Below are positions 33,029-43,048 of a stretch of 64,000 nucleotides of DNA, one piece after another; positions within the stretch are counted from its first letter, which is position 1, and every line of letters starts with the position of its first letter. Under the pieces are notes generated by a model, which did not search any database, had not been told where the DNA came from, and saw only the letters and a program-made list of their open reading frames with translations. This DNA comes from Mesorhizobium loti (GTDB taxonomy: Bacteria; Pseudomonadota; Alphaproteobacteria; Rhizobiales; Rhizobiaceae). Position numbers and translations under genes: made by a program. The stretch is taken from assembly GCF_013170705.1 (NCBI RefSeq), contig NZ_CP033334.1, positions 1,612,001-1,676,000 on the forward strand. Direction: 5' to 3'.

Positions 33029-36000
33029 TCAATCCGGCAGCGCCGGCATCAATTTCGGATCCGGCTTTTCCGCGTGATGCGGCAAGTCCTTGCTGGCGAT
33101 GAAGGTGTAGAACATGGGCACGACGAAGAGCGTGAACATGGTGCCGACCAGGATGCCGGTGAAGATGACCAGGCCCATCGAGTAGCGGGCCGCGGCACCA
33201 GCGCCGCTCGACGTGATCAGCGGCACAACGCCAAGCGCCATTGCCGCTGTCGTCATCAGGATCGGCCGCAGGCGCACCTTGGCCGAGGCGATGATGGCGT
33301 CGCGCCGCCGCATGCCATGGGCCTCGCGCTGCTGGTTGGCAAACTCGACCAGCAGGATGCCGTGCTTGGTGATCAGGCCGATCAGAGTGATCAGGCCGAC
33401 CTGCGTGTAGATGTTGAGCGTGCCAAGGCCCAGATTGAGCGGCACGATCGCGCCGAAAATCGACAACGGCACCGCCATCATGATGATCAGCGGGTCGCGG
33501 AAGCTCTCAAACTGCGCCGCCAGCACCAGGTAGATGACGATGACTGCCGCTCCGAAGGCGATCAGGATCGTGTTGCCCTGTTCCTTCTCCTGCCGGGATT
33601 GGCCGGAATAGTCGATGAAGAAGGTATCGGGCAGGCTCTCCTTGGCAATGTCCTCGAGGACCTTCAAACCGTCGCCGGTGGTGACGCCGGGCAGCGGCAG
33701 CGCGGAGATCGTCGACGAATTCAGCTGGTTGAACTGCTCGATTGCCGCCGGTGAGGCATTGTTCGAAATCTTTACCACGGCCGACAGCGGCACCATCTCG
33801 CCCGTCACGCTGCGCACGAAATACTCGCCGAGCCTTTCGGGGTTGTCGCGGAATTCCTGCGGCACCTGAGGGATGATGTCGTAACTGTTGGAGTCGCGGT
33901 CGAACTGCGCCACCTCGGCGCCGCCGACCAGCAAGGTGAGCGTGCGACCGATGTCGGCGATCGGCAGGTTGAGAGCCGCCGCGCGGTCGCGGTCGATGGT
34001 CACCGTCACCTGCGGCGCGTCATAGGCCATCGAATTCTGCACGACGATGAAGCGGCCGGAGGCCTGCGCCTTGTTCTTGATCTGCTCGGCCGCCTCGTAC
34101 ACTTCGGCTGAATCGCCGGTCGAGCGTACCACCAGGGAGATGGGCAGGCCGCCGCCGGACCCCGGCAGCGTCGGCGGGGCGAAGACGAAGGCCTGGACGC
34201 CCGCCACCTTGGCGATACGAGCGGTAATGTCGGCCTGCAGCTCCTTCGAATTGCGCTTGCGCTCGGCCCAATCCTTGAAAGCAAAACCGACGAAGGCGCT
34301 GTTCGTCGTACCGCCGAAGGCGACGGCCGAGAACTGCGCGCGTGTTTCCGGAATATCCTTCACCAGGCCGAGAATCTGGTTGACGTAGGTCTCGGTGTAA
34401 TCGGATGTCGCATAACGCGGCGCGGTCACCAGGGAGAGCAGGAAGCCCTGATCCTCTTCCGGCGCCAGCTCGCTCGAAGTCTTGGTGAACATGAAGCCGG
34501 TCACACCGACAAGCGCCAGCACGATAAGCAGCGTCAGCGGGCGGTAGTTCAACGAACCAGTGACGGCTCGCTCATAGACGTGCTCCACCCGCGCGAACGT
34601 GCCGTCGACAATGCGCTGGAAACGGCCTGCGTTGCCGGGCTTCAGAAGGCGTGCCGACATCATCGGGGTGATGGTGATGGCGATGATGCCCGACAGCACC
34701 ACCGAGCCCGCGAGCGTCACCGCGAACTCACGGAACAGCGCGCCGGTCAGGCCGCCCGTGAAGGCCAGCGGTGCGAACACGGCCGCGAGCGTCATGGTCA
34801 TGGCGACGATGGCACTGGCGATTTCGCGCATGCCGTTGAAGGCGGCCTGCATCGGCGACATGTGGTCCTCTTCCATGTGGCGGTGGATGTTCTCCACCAC
34901 CACGATGGCGTCGTCGACGACAAGGCCGATCGCCAGCACCATGGCCAGCAGCGACAGAAGATTGATCGAGTAGCCGACCGCGAACAAAAGGAAACAGACG
35001 CCGATCAGCGACAGCGGGATGGTGATGATCGGCATCATCACCGAACGGAAGGAGCCAAGGAACAAGAGGATGACGACGACGACGATGGCGACCGCCTCGG
35101 CGATGGTCTTGAACACTTCATCGATCGAGGCGCTGATCTGTCCGGTCGCGTCGTAGACGACTTCGATCGTCATGCCTTTCGGCAACGTCTCCTGGATCTG
35201 CGGTACGAGCTTGGTCAACGCGGCCGCGGTGGTCAGCGGATTGGCCGCCGGGGTCGGGAAGATGGCGAGGAAGGTGCCGGGCTTGCCGTTGAAGCTTACC
35301 CTTGTATCGGTGTTCGCGGCAGCGAGTTCGACGCGCGCCACGTCGCGCAGCCGCACCACATTGCCGTCGGTCGAGCGCAACGGCAGCGCGGCGAAGGCCT
35401 CCGGCGTCTGCAGCGTCGAGCGCACGGTGATCGACGAAACGACGTACTCGTTCTGGGTGTTGCCGGGCGCCGACAGGAAGTTCGAGTTGTTGATCGCCGC
35501 CAGCACTTCCGCCGCAGTCACGCCACGCGCCGCGAGCCTGACCGGATCGATCCAGACGCGCATCGAGTATTCCTGGGCGCCGAAGATCTGCACGTCGGCG
35601 ACGCCTTCGACCGTCGACATGCGGGGCCTGATGACGCGCTCGATATATTCCGTCAGCTGCTCCTTCGTCATGTTCGGATTCTGCATCGAGATGTACATCA
35701 TCGCGAACTGCTGGCCGGTGCCCTTGACGATGACCGGATCCTTGGAGGCGTCCGGCAAGGTGCCGCGCACGCCCTGGACCTTGGACAGCACTTCGGTGAG
35801 CGCGACGTCCGGGTTGGAGCCGAGCTTCATCTGCACCGTCACGGTGCTGGAGGACGGACGGCTGGACGAGGTGACGTAGTCGATGTTCTCGGTCGAGGCG
35901 ACGGCGCGCGCGATCGGGGCTGAAATGAAGCCCTGGATCAGGTCGGCGCTGGCGCCCGGATAGGCCGTCGTGATCGTGATCGCGGTTTCGTCAACCTTCG

Positions 36001-36112
36001 GATACTGCCGGATCGACAGGTTGAAGATGCCCTGGAAACCGAGCAGCAGGATCATGCAGGCTAGAACCGTCGACAGGACGGGCCGGCGAATGAAGAGATC
36101 GGAAAAGCTCAT
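33029..36112 (-). CDS. RND efflux transporter, inner-membrane pump
   Basis: The 1027 residues have the RND size and layout: one N-terminal membrane segment (SVLACMILLLGFQGI), two large periplasmic loops and the central DDAIVVVEN motif, with the proton-relay aspartates within LAMVLAIGLVVDDAIVVVEN near 405. The C-terminal half repeats the fold. Typical of AcrB/MexB/MdtC family permeases (about 1030-1050). It begins inside the last codons of the adaptor gene (4-base overlap), so the two are coupled. No outer-membrane channel gene is present; a TolC elsewhere would complete the pump. Confidence 0.93.
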   Translation of the reverse strand: MSFSDLFIRRPVLSTVLACMILLLGFQGIFNLSIRQYPKVDETAITITTAYPGASADLIQGFISAPIARAVASTENIDYVTSSSRPSSSTVTVQMKLGSNPDVALTEVLSKVQGVRGTLPDASKDPVIVKGTGQQFAMMYISMQNPNMTKEQLTEYIERVIRPRMSTVEGVADVQIFGAQEYSMRVWIDPVRLAARGVTAAEVLAAINNSNFLSAPGNTQNEYVVSSITVRSTLQTPEAFAALPLRSTDGNVVRLRDVARVELAAANTDTRVSFNGKPGTFLAIFPTPAANPLTTAAALTKLVPQIQETLPKGMTIEVVYDATGQISASIDEVFKTIAEAVAIVVVVILLFLGSFRSVMMPIITIPLSLIGVCFLLFAVGYSINLLSLLAMVLAIGLVVDDAIVVVENIHRHMEEDHMSPMQAAFNGMREIASAIVAMTMTLAAVFAPLAFTGGLTGALFREFAVTLAGSVVLSGIIAITITPMMSARLLKPGNAGRFQRIVDGTFARVEHVYERAVTGSLNYRPLTLLIVLALVGVTGFMFTKTSSELAPEEDQGFLLSLVTAPRYATSDYTETYVNQILGLVKDIPETRAQFSAVAFGGTTNSAFVGFAFKDWAERKRNSKELQADITARIAKVAGVQAFVFAPPTLPGSGGGLPISLVVRSTGDSAEVYEAAEQIKNKAQASGRFIVVQNSMAYDAPQVTVTIDRDRAAALNLPIADIGRTLTLLVGGAEVAQFDRDSNSYDIIPQVPQEFRDNPERLGEYFVRSVTGEMVPLSAVVKISNNASPAAIEQFNQLNSSTISALPLPGVTTGDGLKVLEDIAKESLPDTFFIDYSGQSRQEKEQGNTILIAFGAAVIVIYLVLAAQFESFRDPLIIMMAVPLSIFGAIVPLNLGLGTLNIYTQVGLITLIGLITKHGILLVEFANQQREAHGMRRRDAIIASAKVRLRPILMTTAAMALGVVPLITSSGAGAAARYSMGLVIFTGILVGTMFTLFVVPMFYTFIASKDLPHHAEKPDPKLMPALPD

Positions 36113-37458
36113 TGGTCGTCGGCCTGCTTGTTCGCCGATTTGGTCGGGTCAATCGTGTTGTCGACGTTGACGGACATGCCGTTGAAGAGGCGGTTCTGAC
36201 CCGCGGTGACGACCTCGTCGCCAGCCTTCAGCCCTTCGACGATCTCGACCATGCCTTGATTGCGGCGGCCGGGCTTGACGAAGACCTGCGACAGGACAAG
36301 CGCGGGCTTATCGCCTTCCGCCGCCGGTTTGGCGGGATCTGCGGCTGCCGGTTTGGTGGCATCGGAAGCGGCCTTGTCCGCTGGCTTGGCGGCATCGGCG
36401 GCAGGCTTCATGGCATCGGCCGCCGGTTTCATCGCGTTGGCCGGCTTGGCGTCCGCAGGCTTGTCGGTGGCGGCCGCCACGGGCTTTTCCTCCGGCTTGG
36501 CGGTCTGGGCCGGGGCCGCGCCGGCGGGCTTCGCCTGCTGCACCACGAAGACGTAGTCGCCATAAAGGCTGGTGGTCAGCGCCGTTTGCGGCAGCGCCAG
36601 CACGTTCTGCTCCTCGGGCAATTCGACACGCACCTGCACGAACTGGCCGGGCGTAAGCTTGCCTTCCGGATTGGCGACCTCCGCCCTGATGTTCACCAGC
36701 CGGCTGGACGAGTCGATCTTGGGGTCGATGCCGCGAATGGCGCCTGCGAACGGCATGTCCGCGCCACTCAGGCCCAGCCGAACCGTCTGACCGATCTTGA
36801 GCAGCGGCAATTGCTGTTCAGGAACCGAGAAGTCGACCCGCATCGTGTCGAGATCCTGCAGCGTCACCACCGAGGTGCCGGGTGCGATGTACTGGCCCAG
36901 GTCGATCCTCGGAATGCCGACCGTGCCGCCGAAGGGCGCCGTCAGTTGCTTCTGATCGAGCACGGCCTGCAACCTGGTGACCTGGGATGCCGAAGCGGAC
37001 GCCGCCGCTCGCGCGCTGTCCAGCGTCGAGTCGGAGCCGACGCCACGCCTGGTCAGTTCGATGGCACGGGTCAGCGATACCTGATCGAGCGCGGCCTGCG
37101 CCTTCTGTGCGTCGAGATCGGCGCGTTCGACGGCGTCGTCGAGTTGCAGCAGCACCGCGTTGGCCGCCACCTTCTCGTTGGCATGGAAGGGAATCTCCTT
37201 GACGATGCCGGCGGTCTCGACGGTCAGGTCGACACCGCGCACGGCGCGCACCGTACCGATCGCCTCGACGCCCGGCGTCCAGTTCGACGGTTTGGCGATG
37301 GTCGTGGAAACGGTCGCCGCCGGTGGCTTCATCGTGGCGAAATACTGCTTGATGCCGTTGTCGCGCAGGAAGTTGAAGCCGACGATACCGCCGACCACAA
37401 TGACGAGCACGGCCAGGACGAGAATGATGAGAAAGATACGTAGTATGCGCTTGAACAA
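36109..37458 (-). CDS. RND efflux periplasmic adaptor with Ala/Pro/Lys-rich insert
   Basis: The 449 residues start with an N-terminal membrane anchor (FKRILRIFLIILVLAVLVIVV), a lipoyl/barrel-sandwich domain (ATVSTTIAKP..., GVEAIGTVRAVRGVDLTVET), a helical hairpin and a beta-barrel domain. Between the barrel and the membrane-proximal domain (about residues 315-400) lies a low-complexity insert in which KPAADAMKPAADAAKPADKA-type units repeat; ordinary adaptors lack it. The TTG start is chosen because GAGGGG precedes it and family homology begins there; the ATG at 37533 would place the N-terminus over the operator. Cotranslated with the pump. Confidence 0.9.
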   Translation of the reverse strand: MFKRILRIFLIILVLAVLVIVVGGIVGFNFLRDNGIKQYFATMKPPAATVSTTIAKPSNWTPGVEAIGTVRAVRGVDLTVETAGIVKEIPFHANEKVAANAVLLQLDDAVERADLDAQKAQAALDQVSLTRAIELTRRGVGSDSTLDSARAAASASASQVTRLQAVLDQKQLTAPFGGTVGIPRIDLGQYIAPGTSVVTLQDLDTMRVDFSVPEQQLPLLKIGQTVRLGLSGADMPFAGAIRGIDPKIDSSSRLVNIRAEVANPEGKLTPGQFVQVRVELPEEQNVLALPQTALTTSLYGDYVFVVQQAKPAGAAPAQTAKPEEKPVAAATDKPADAKPANAMKPAADAMKPAADAAKPADKAASDATKPAAADPAKPAAEGDKPALVLSQVFVKPGRRNQGMVEIVEGLKAGDEVVTAGQNRLFNGMSVNVDNTIDPTKSANKQADDQ

Positions 37459-37552
37459 GGAAGTCCCCTCAGTCGAAATCCGGCGCGAAGCTCGGACATC
37501 GGGACACATATCGACTGCGGGTCCCGATTTCAAATAGTGGCGGCCTTACTGT

Positions 37553-37566
37553 ACCGTCTGGACGGT
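37553..37566. promoter_or_regulatory. Operator of the RND efflux locus
   Basis: ACCGTC-TG-GACGGT, a perfect palindrome with a two-base centre, lies between the divergent adaptor and TetR genes. It overlaps the likely promoters of both. Confidence 0.7.
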
Positions 37567-37603
37567 CTTGTCAATTGGGCCTAAGCTTGCGATGGGAGGC
37601 GCC

Positions 37604-38137
37604 ATGAGAGACCGACGACCGAACTCGCGCGAGAAGATTCTCGCAGCGGCGGCTGATGTTGCCCGGGAATCCGGGCCCGGCAGCCTATCGCTGGATGCCG
37701 TCGCCAGCCGTGCCGGCGTATCGAAAGGCGGGCTGCTCTACAATTTCCCGACCAAGGCCAAATTGATGCAGGGGCTGGTCGAGGGTTATCTGCGCGATTT
37801 CGAGCAAGCGCTGGAAGCCGCCAGCACCGGCGACGATGGCGAAAACCCGCTCGCCGCCTATATCAGGCTGTCGGCCAGTGACTGCGAGGAAAAGCAGCCC
37901 TCGGCCTCCTGGATCTTTTCGGCGATCGCCGAGGATCCCGATTTCATGACGCCGATAAAGACATTCAAGCGGCAGCTTTTCGAGCGGCTGAAGGGCGAGA
38001 CATCAGACCTCAAATCGCTGCTGATCTGTTATCTCGCCATCGAGGGGCTGCGCAGCATGGACCTCTTCGAGTTCGACGTGCTGTCGAAGGATGAGCGCGA
38101 GCTCCTGGTGGCGTCGTTGCTGGAGATCGCCAAATAG
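37604..38137 (+). CDS. TetR family repressor of the efflux operon
   Basis: The 177 residues start with a TetR DNA-binding domain (REKILAAAADVARESGPGSL, then GVSKGGLLYNFPTKAKLMQG) and a ligand domain with a C-terminal TetR_C motif (CYLAIEGLRSMDLFEFDVLS). The ATG at 37604 has GGGAGG upstream; the frame extends to a TTG that would lie beside the operator. Divergence from the adaptor gene and the palindrome between them make this the local repressor. Confidence 0.88.
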   Translation: MRDRRPNSREKILAAAADVARESGPGSLSLDAVASRAGVSKGGLLYNFPTKAKLMQGLVEGYLRDFEQALEAASTGDDGENPLAAYIRLSASDCEEKQPSASWIFSAIAEDPDFMTPIKTFKRQLFERLKGETSDLKSLLICYLAIEGLRSMDLFEFDVLSKDERELLVASLLEIAK

Positions 38138-38190
38138 GTATGGCTGTGCGGCCGCGGCCGTGCGCGAAGGACGCCGTTGCCGCGGAGCGT

Positions 38191-38631
38191 TCAATCGACG
38201 GCCCGTTCAATGTCCCGGCGCAAGACGATCGCGGTCGTCAGGTCCTCGACGCCGCCGAGAGTGGCAACGAGGTCGCGCACTGTGTTCAGCCTGTCGATCG
38301 ACGGCACTTCGACCTCGACCACGAGATCCAGCTGGCCACTTACCGACGACACGCGCCGGACCTCCGGATAGCGCGCCAGCTGGTCGAGAATGCCGATTGA
38401 CGGCGTGCGGACCAGCGTGACCAGCAGGAACGCGCAGACCAGTCCTTTGTCCATCTGGCCGATATCGGCCCGGTAGCCTCTGATGACACCACTCTTTTCC
38501 AGCGAGGCCACCCGCTCGCTCGTAGCGCTGCGCGACAGGCCGATGCGCCCCGCGAGCGTCTTCAGGGGGATGCGGGCTTCCTTGGACAGAATGGCAAGAA
38601 TGTCCCGGTCCTTGGCGTCCAGTTCCTTCAT
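38191..38631 (-). CDS. Lrp/AsnC family transcriptional regulator
   Basis: The 146 residues have an N-terminal helix-turn-helix (LDAKDRDILAILSKEARIPL, then GLSRSATSERVASLEKSGVI) and the RAM ligand domain (about 65-140, with VSGQLDLVVEVEVPSIDRLN). Lrp-type proteins bind amino acids and act as octamers on arrays of sites. It is divergent from the kinase/M23/PLP fusion gene. The ATG at 38631 has GGGGAG before it. The gap holds two TGTGCCGGC repeats 21 bases apart that may be its sites. Confidence 0.9.
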   Translation of the reverse strand: MKELDAKDRDILAILSKEARIPLKTLAGRIGLSRSATSERVASLEKSGVIRGYRADIGQMDKGLVCAFLLVTLVRTPSIGILDQLARYPEVRRVSSVSGQLDLVVEVEVPSIDRLNTVRDLVATLGGVEDLTTAIVLRRDIERAVD

Positions 38632-38660
38632 GACGTCACGCTCCCCTGCGGTTCCGTTAA

Positions 38661-38690
38661 TGTGCCGGCCGATGCAGTCATTGTGCCGGC
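38661..38690. promoter_or_regulatory. Paired repeats, possible Lrp sites
   Basis: TGTGCCGGC occurs at 38661-38669 and again at 38682-38690, 21 bases (two turns) apart. The second lies in TTGTGCCGGCGCAA, nearly a perfect palindrome. Confidence 0.5.
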
Positions 38691-38763
38691 GCAACCGACG
38701 CTTTGCCGGATGCCCGATTTCCAGGCCCATGCCAAGCTTTGACAAGGCAGATCCGGAATACCG

Positions 38764-41700
38764 ATGACCAACGTTTCACACCCAGCCCCTCAAGTCTCGC
38801 AGAACGAGGCCGTCGATATCGCGGCGCGGCACTTCGGTATTTCCGGCAGCATCGCGCCCCTCGACAGCGAGCGCGACCGAAATTTCAAGCTGACGGCTTC
38901 AGACCATTCGCTGTGGATACTGAAGATCGTCAACGCCAGCGAGCCGCTCGTCGAGAGTGAATTCCAGACGGCATTGTTGGATCACCTTGAGCGCAACAGC
39001 CCGTATCTGGCCGTGCCACGTATAAAGAAGACGCTACAGGGTGCTTCGCTCGCCCATGCAAAGGGGCCGGGCGGCGAGGATCATGCCGTGCGCCTGGTGT
39101 CGTGGCGTCCCGGCCGGCCACTGGCCGAGAGCCAGGCCACGCCGGCGCTGCTGGAAAGCCTCGGAGGTGCGCTCGGCAGGCTGGACCACGCCCTGCAAGG
39201 CTTCATTCACCCCGGCGCGCTGCGCTCATTCGATTGGGACATTCGCCGGGCAGGTGCGGCACGGCAACGCCTGCATCACATCGACGACAATCAGGACCGC
39301 GCCTTGCTGGAACGGTTCCTCGATCATTTCGATGCCGAGGTGGCACCCAACCTGCCGGCATTGCGGGCACAGGTCATCCACAACGACGCCAATGACTGGA
39401 ATGTGCTCGTCGATCCCGAAAGGCCCGAGCTTGTAGCCGGGTTGATCGATTTCGGCGATGCCTTGCACAGCGTGCTGATCGCCGAGGTCGCGGTCGCTTG
39501 CGCCTATGCGATCCTTGATGCCGAGGATCCGATCGGCGCCGCTGCCCGCCTCGCCGCCGGCTTCCATGCCGAGTATCCGCTGCGCGAAGAGGAACTCGAC
39601 CTGCTGTTCGACCTCATCGCCATGCGTCTCGTCACCTCGGTGACACTGTCGGCCGCGCGCAGGGACCGCACCGGCGGCAATCCCTATCTGTCGATCTCGG
39701 AAGCGCCGGCCTGGCGATTGCTGCATCGCCTGGACAGGATGAACCGGCACTTCGCGACGGCGATCCTGCGCAAAGCCTGCGGCTTCGAAGCCGCCGCCGG
39801 AGCCCGCGCCGTGACAGGCTGGATCACGGCAAACCGAGCGCGGCTCGCGCCAATCCTCGACCGCCATCCGGCGACCCTTGCAAAGGCGCTGGTGCCTTAT
39901 GGAGATCCGCAAAATCCGATGACGGTGACATCGGCCGCGCAGCAGCCCGACAAGGCCACGGCGTGGTGGAATGCCTATTGCGCCGAGCACGGCGTTGCGC
40001 TCGGCATCGGCCCATGGGGCGAAGCACGCACCGTCTACACCAGCGACATCTTCCAGTCGCGTTTCGTGGAAGGCGCTCGCCGTGCCAACCATCTCGGCCT
40101 CGACCTTTTCATGGCGGCGGGGACGCGGCTTTACACGCCGCTCGCCGCCATCGTCAGAAGCGTCGAGGTCGAGGAGGATCCGCTTGGCTATGGCTGCCTG
40201 GTGGCGCTGGAGCACACACCGCCGGGCTGCCCGTCCTTCGTCACCCTGTGGGGGCATATGGCGCATGAGGCGGGACGGCGGCTGAAGGCGGGTGACCGTC
40301 TGGAAGCGGGTGCGCTTGTCGGCGAGATGGGCACGCCAACCGAAAACGGCGGCTGGGCGCCGCATCTGCATTTCCAGATATCGACGGATACAAGCCTCGC
40401 CGCGAGCGACATCCTCGGTGTCGGCGAGGAGCGTTATCTCGACGTCTGGAAGGAACTTTTCCCCGATGCCGCCGAACTTGCCGGCATTCCGCCCGAGACC
40501 TTCCGGCAGAGCGGCCGGTCACGCCCACAGATCGTTGCCGCGCGCAAGGCGTCGCTGCTGCCCAACCTCTCCATTTCCTACTCCGAGCCGATCAAATTCG
40601 TGCGCGGCGAGGGCGCATGGCTGATCGACGATCGCGGCCGCGCCTATCTCGACTGTTTCAACAATGTCTGCCATCTCGGCCATGCCCATCCCGACGTGGT
40701 CGAGGCGATCGCCAGACAGGCCGCGAAGCTCAACACCAACACGCGCTACCTGCACGATGCCATCGTCACCTATGCGGAACGGCTGACGGCGACGCTGCCC
40801 GCCGGCCTGTCGGTGGCGTCCTTCGCCTGCTCGGGCAGCGAGGCCAACAGCCTGATGCTGCGCATGGCGCGCACCCATACCGGCCGAGGCGAGGCGATCG
40901 TGCTCGACTGGGCCTATCACGGCACGACGCAGGAGCTGATCGAGCTCAGCCCTTACAAATACAAGCGCAAGGGCGGCAAGGGGCGCCCGGCGCATGTGTT
41001 CGAGGCAACCATACCCGACAGCTATCGTGCCCCGGCCGAATGGCCGGTGGACGAACATGCGAAGCGTTTCGCCGAGAGCGTCGCTGAGCAGATCGCCGAT
41101 ATGGCGAGACAAGGCCGTGCACCTGGCCTGTTCCTGGCGGAATCGATCCCCAGCGTCGCCGGCCAGGTGTTCTTGCCGGACGGCTATCTCGGGGAGGTCT
41201 ATGCGATGGTGCGCGCCGCCGGCGGTATTTGCGCGGCCGACGAGGTGCAGGTCGGCTTCGGCCGCGTCGGCAGCCATTGGTGGGCTTTCGAGACGCAAGG
41301 CGTGACGCCCGACATCGTCACGATGGGTAAGCCGATCGGCAACGGCCATCCGATGGCGGCGCTGGTGACGACGTCAGAGATCGCCGCCTCGTTCGACAAC
41401 GGCATGGAGTATTTCAACACCTTTGGCGGCAACCCGGTGTCCTGCGCTGCCGGGCTCGCGGTGCTCGACGTCATCGAGCGCGATGGCCTCAGGCGCAACG
41501 CCCTGGAGATCGGTGATTATCTCATGGCCCGCTTCAAGGCCTTGCAGGATCGCTACGACATCATCGGCGATGTGCGCGGCCAGGGCCTGTTCCTCGGCAT
41601 TGAACTGGTCGAGGATCGCAAGAGCAAGGCGCCGGCCACACGCCTTGCCCGCCGCATCAATGATGGGGTGAGGGCACGTGGCGTGCTGATCGGCACCGAG

Positions 41701-41820
41701 GGGCCATATGACAATGTCCTGAAGATGCGCCCGCCGATGATCTTCAGCCGGGCCAATGCCGATCATCTGGCCGGTGTTCTGGACGAGGCGATGGCGGCGG
41801 TTCTGGCGGAAGGGGCTTAG
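38764..41820 (+). CDS. Fusion: APH-type kinase, M23-like domain and class III PLP enzyme
   Basis: One 1018-residue frame contains three domains. Residues about 10-370 are an APH/choline-kinase-like phosphotransferase with [13 protein letters not shown] (His206, Asp208) and LIDFGD near 228. About 400-580 are an M23-peptidase-like domain with HLGLD (His443, Asp447), GHMA and HLHF (His534, His536). About 600-1015 form a class III PLP enzyme with Lys856 in [13 protein letters not shown] and the AGXT2L-type [15 protein letters not shown]. In mammals, kinase HYKK and phospho-lyase PHYKPL together degrade hydroxylysine, and related AGXT2L1 acts on phosphoethanolamine; here the two partners would be fused. 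No signal peptide. Function inferred: phosphorylate then phospho-lyse an amino-alcohol. The role of M23 is unknown. Confidence 0.88.
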   Translation: MTNVSHPAPQVSQNEAVDIAARHFGISGSIAPLDSERDRNFKLTASDHSLWILKIVNASEPLVESEFQTALLDHLERNSPYLAVPRIKKTLQGASLAHAKGPGGEDHAVRLVSWRPGRPLAESQATPALLESLGGALGRLDHALQGFIHPGALRSFDWDIRRAGAARQRLHHIDDNQDRALLERFLDHFDAEVAPNLPALRAQVIHNDANDWNVLVDPERPELVAGLIDFGDALHSVLIAEVAVACAYAILDAEDPIGAAARLAAGFHAEYPLREEELDLLFDLIAMRLVTSVTLSAARRDRTGGNPYLSISEAPAWRLLHRLDRMNRHFATAILRKACGFEAAAGARAVTGWITANRARLAPILDRHPATLAKALVPYGDPQNPMTVTSAAQQPDKATAWWNAYCAEHGVALGIGPWGEARTVYTSDIFQSRFVEGARRANHLGLDLFMAAGTRLYTPLAAIVRSVEVEEDPLGYGCLVALEHTPPGCPSFVTLWGHMAHEAGRRLKAGDRLEAGALVGEMGTPTENGGWAPHLHFQISTDTSLAASDILGVGEERYLDVWKELFPDAAELAGIPPETFRQSGRSRPQIVAARKASLLPNLSISYSEPIKFVRGEGAWLIDDRGRAYLDCFNNVCHLGHAHPDVVEAIARQAAKLNTNTRYLHDAIVTYAERLTATLPAGLSVASFACSGSEANSLMLRMARTHTGRGEAIVLDWAYHGTTQELIELSPYKYKRKGGKGRPAHVFEATIPDSYRAPAEWPVDEHAKRFAESVAEQIADMARQGRAPGLFLAESIPSVAGQVFLPDGYLGEVYAMVRAAGGICAADEVQVGFGRVGSHWWAFETQGVTPDIVTMGKPIGNGHPMAALVTTSEIAASFDNGMEYFNTFGGNPVSCAAGLAVLDVIERDGLRRNALEIGDYLMARFKALQDRYDIIGDVRGQGLFLGIELVEDRKSKAPATRLARRINDGVRARGVLIGTEGPYDNVLKMRPPMIFSRANADHLAGVLDEAMAAVLAEGA

Positions 41821-41886
41821 GACAGATCAACGCACCGCCCAGGCGGCGCGTAACCAGACATGACAACAGCAATTTTTCACGAACGT

Positions 41887-41905
41887 CCGGCGCTTCAAAC
41901 GCCGG
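41887..41905 (+). other. Hairpin before the amino-acid binding protein gene
   Basis: CCGGCG (41887-41892) and CGCCGG (41900-41905) form a six-base stem with a seven-base loop, 37 bases upstream of the binding-protein gene. It could be an attenuator or a weak transcript-stability hairpin. Confidence 0.35.
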
Positions 41906-41942
41906 CGATAGGCGGGGCTTTGCCTCATAAAGGGAGGAAACC

Positions 41943-42947
41943 ATGAGACATGCATTGATCACAGCGCTTTTGCTGGCATCGGCTACGCTGGCCAACGCGG
42001 ACACATTCGACATCGTCAAGCAGAGAGGCTCGATCATCTGCGGCGTCAGCCAGGGCGTGGCGGGTTTTTCGGCGCCCGACGACCAGGGCAAATGGAGCGG
42101 CTTCGACATCGATTTCTGCCGCGCGGTTTCTGCCGCCGTTTTCGGCGACCCCGACAAGGTGAGTTATGTGCCGCTGTCGACGAAGGAACGCTTCACGGCA
42201 CTGCAGGCCGGCACCGTCGATATGCTGTCACGCCAGTCGACCTGGACCTTGTCTCGCGACACCGGCATGGGCATCCACTTCGTCGGCGCCGCCTATTATG
42301 ACGGCCAGGGCTTCATGGTGCGCAAGGACCTCGGCGTCGACAGCGCGCTCAAGCTCTCTGGCGCCACTATCTGTGCGGAGCAGGGCACGACCACCGAGCA
42401 AAACGTCGCCGACTATTTCACCGCCCATCAGATGAAATACGAGGCGGTCGTCATCGATTCCGCCGACAGCATCATCAAGGCGTTCGACAGCGGCCGCTGC
42501 GATGTCTACACCACGGATGCCTCGGCGCTCTATGCGCAACGCCTGAAGCTGACCGATCCCGCCGCCTTCACCGTACTGCCCGAGATCATCTCGAAGGAAC
42601 CGCTCGGCCCGGCCGTTCGCAAGGGTGACGACAAATGGTTCGATGTCGTGCGCTGGACGCTATTCTCGCTGATCGAGGCGGAGGAAGACGGCATCACACA
42701 GGCCAATGCGGACGCTTCGCTGAAGTCGCAGAACCCGACGATCCGGCGGTTCCTCGGTGTCGAGGGTGACAATGGCAAGCAGATCGGGCTCGATCCGGCA
42801 TTCGCCTACAACATCGTCGCCAAGGTCGGCAATTATGGCGAGATGTTCGAACGCAATCTCGGCCAGTCCAGTCAGCTGAAGATCGCGCGCGGCATCAATG
42901 CGCTCTGGAATGCCGGCGGGCTGATGTACGCGCCGCCGGCGCGCTGA
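41943..42947 (+). CDS. Amino-acid ABC transporter binding protein (AapJ-like)
   Basis: The 334 residues carry a signal peptide (about 1-19) and a type II periplasmic fold with RGSIICGVSQGVAGFSAPDD, WSGFDIDFCRAVSAAVFGD and STKERFTALQAGTVDMLSRQ, as in general L-amino acid binding protein AapJ. No permease or ATPase gene is adjacent, so it is an orphan or uses a transporter elsewhere. A 122-base gap separates it from the fusion gene upstream, on the same strand, which suggests uptake of an amino compound for that enzyme. Confidence 0.88.
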   Translation: MRHALITALLLASATLANADTFDIVKQRGSIICGVSQGVAGFSAPDDQGKWSGFDIDFCRAVSAAVFGDPDKVSYVPLSTKERFTALQAGTVDMLSRQSTWTLSRDTGMGIHFVGAAYYDGQGFMVRKDLGVDSALKLSGATICAEQGTTTEQNVADYFTAHQMKYEAVVIDSADSIIKAFDSGRCDVYTTDASALYAQRLKLTDPAAFTVLPEIISKEPLGPAVRKGDDKWFDVVRWTLFSLIEAEEDGITQANADASLKSQNPTIRRFLGVEGDNGKQIGLDPAFAYNIVAKVGNYGEMFERNLGQSSQLKIARGINALWNAGGLMYAPPAR

Positions 42948-42971
42948 CGTCCAGATTTGTTTGACGCGATT

Positions 42972-43009
42972 CCGGGCGGAAAACCGGTTACCGCTTGTCC
43001 TGGAATTGC
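42972..43009 (+). repeat. Dispersed intergenic repeat, copy 3 (partial)
   Basis: CCGGGCGGAAAACCGGTTAC... ending TCCTGGAATTGC corresponds to the 3' half of the 56-base repeat at 13687 and 57963, diverged in the middle. It lies between two convergent genes. Confidence 0.6.
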
Positions 43010-43048
43010 CCGGTGCCGCGCAAGTCGTTCAGGCCTGCGCGGCTTCTC

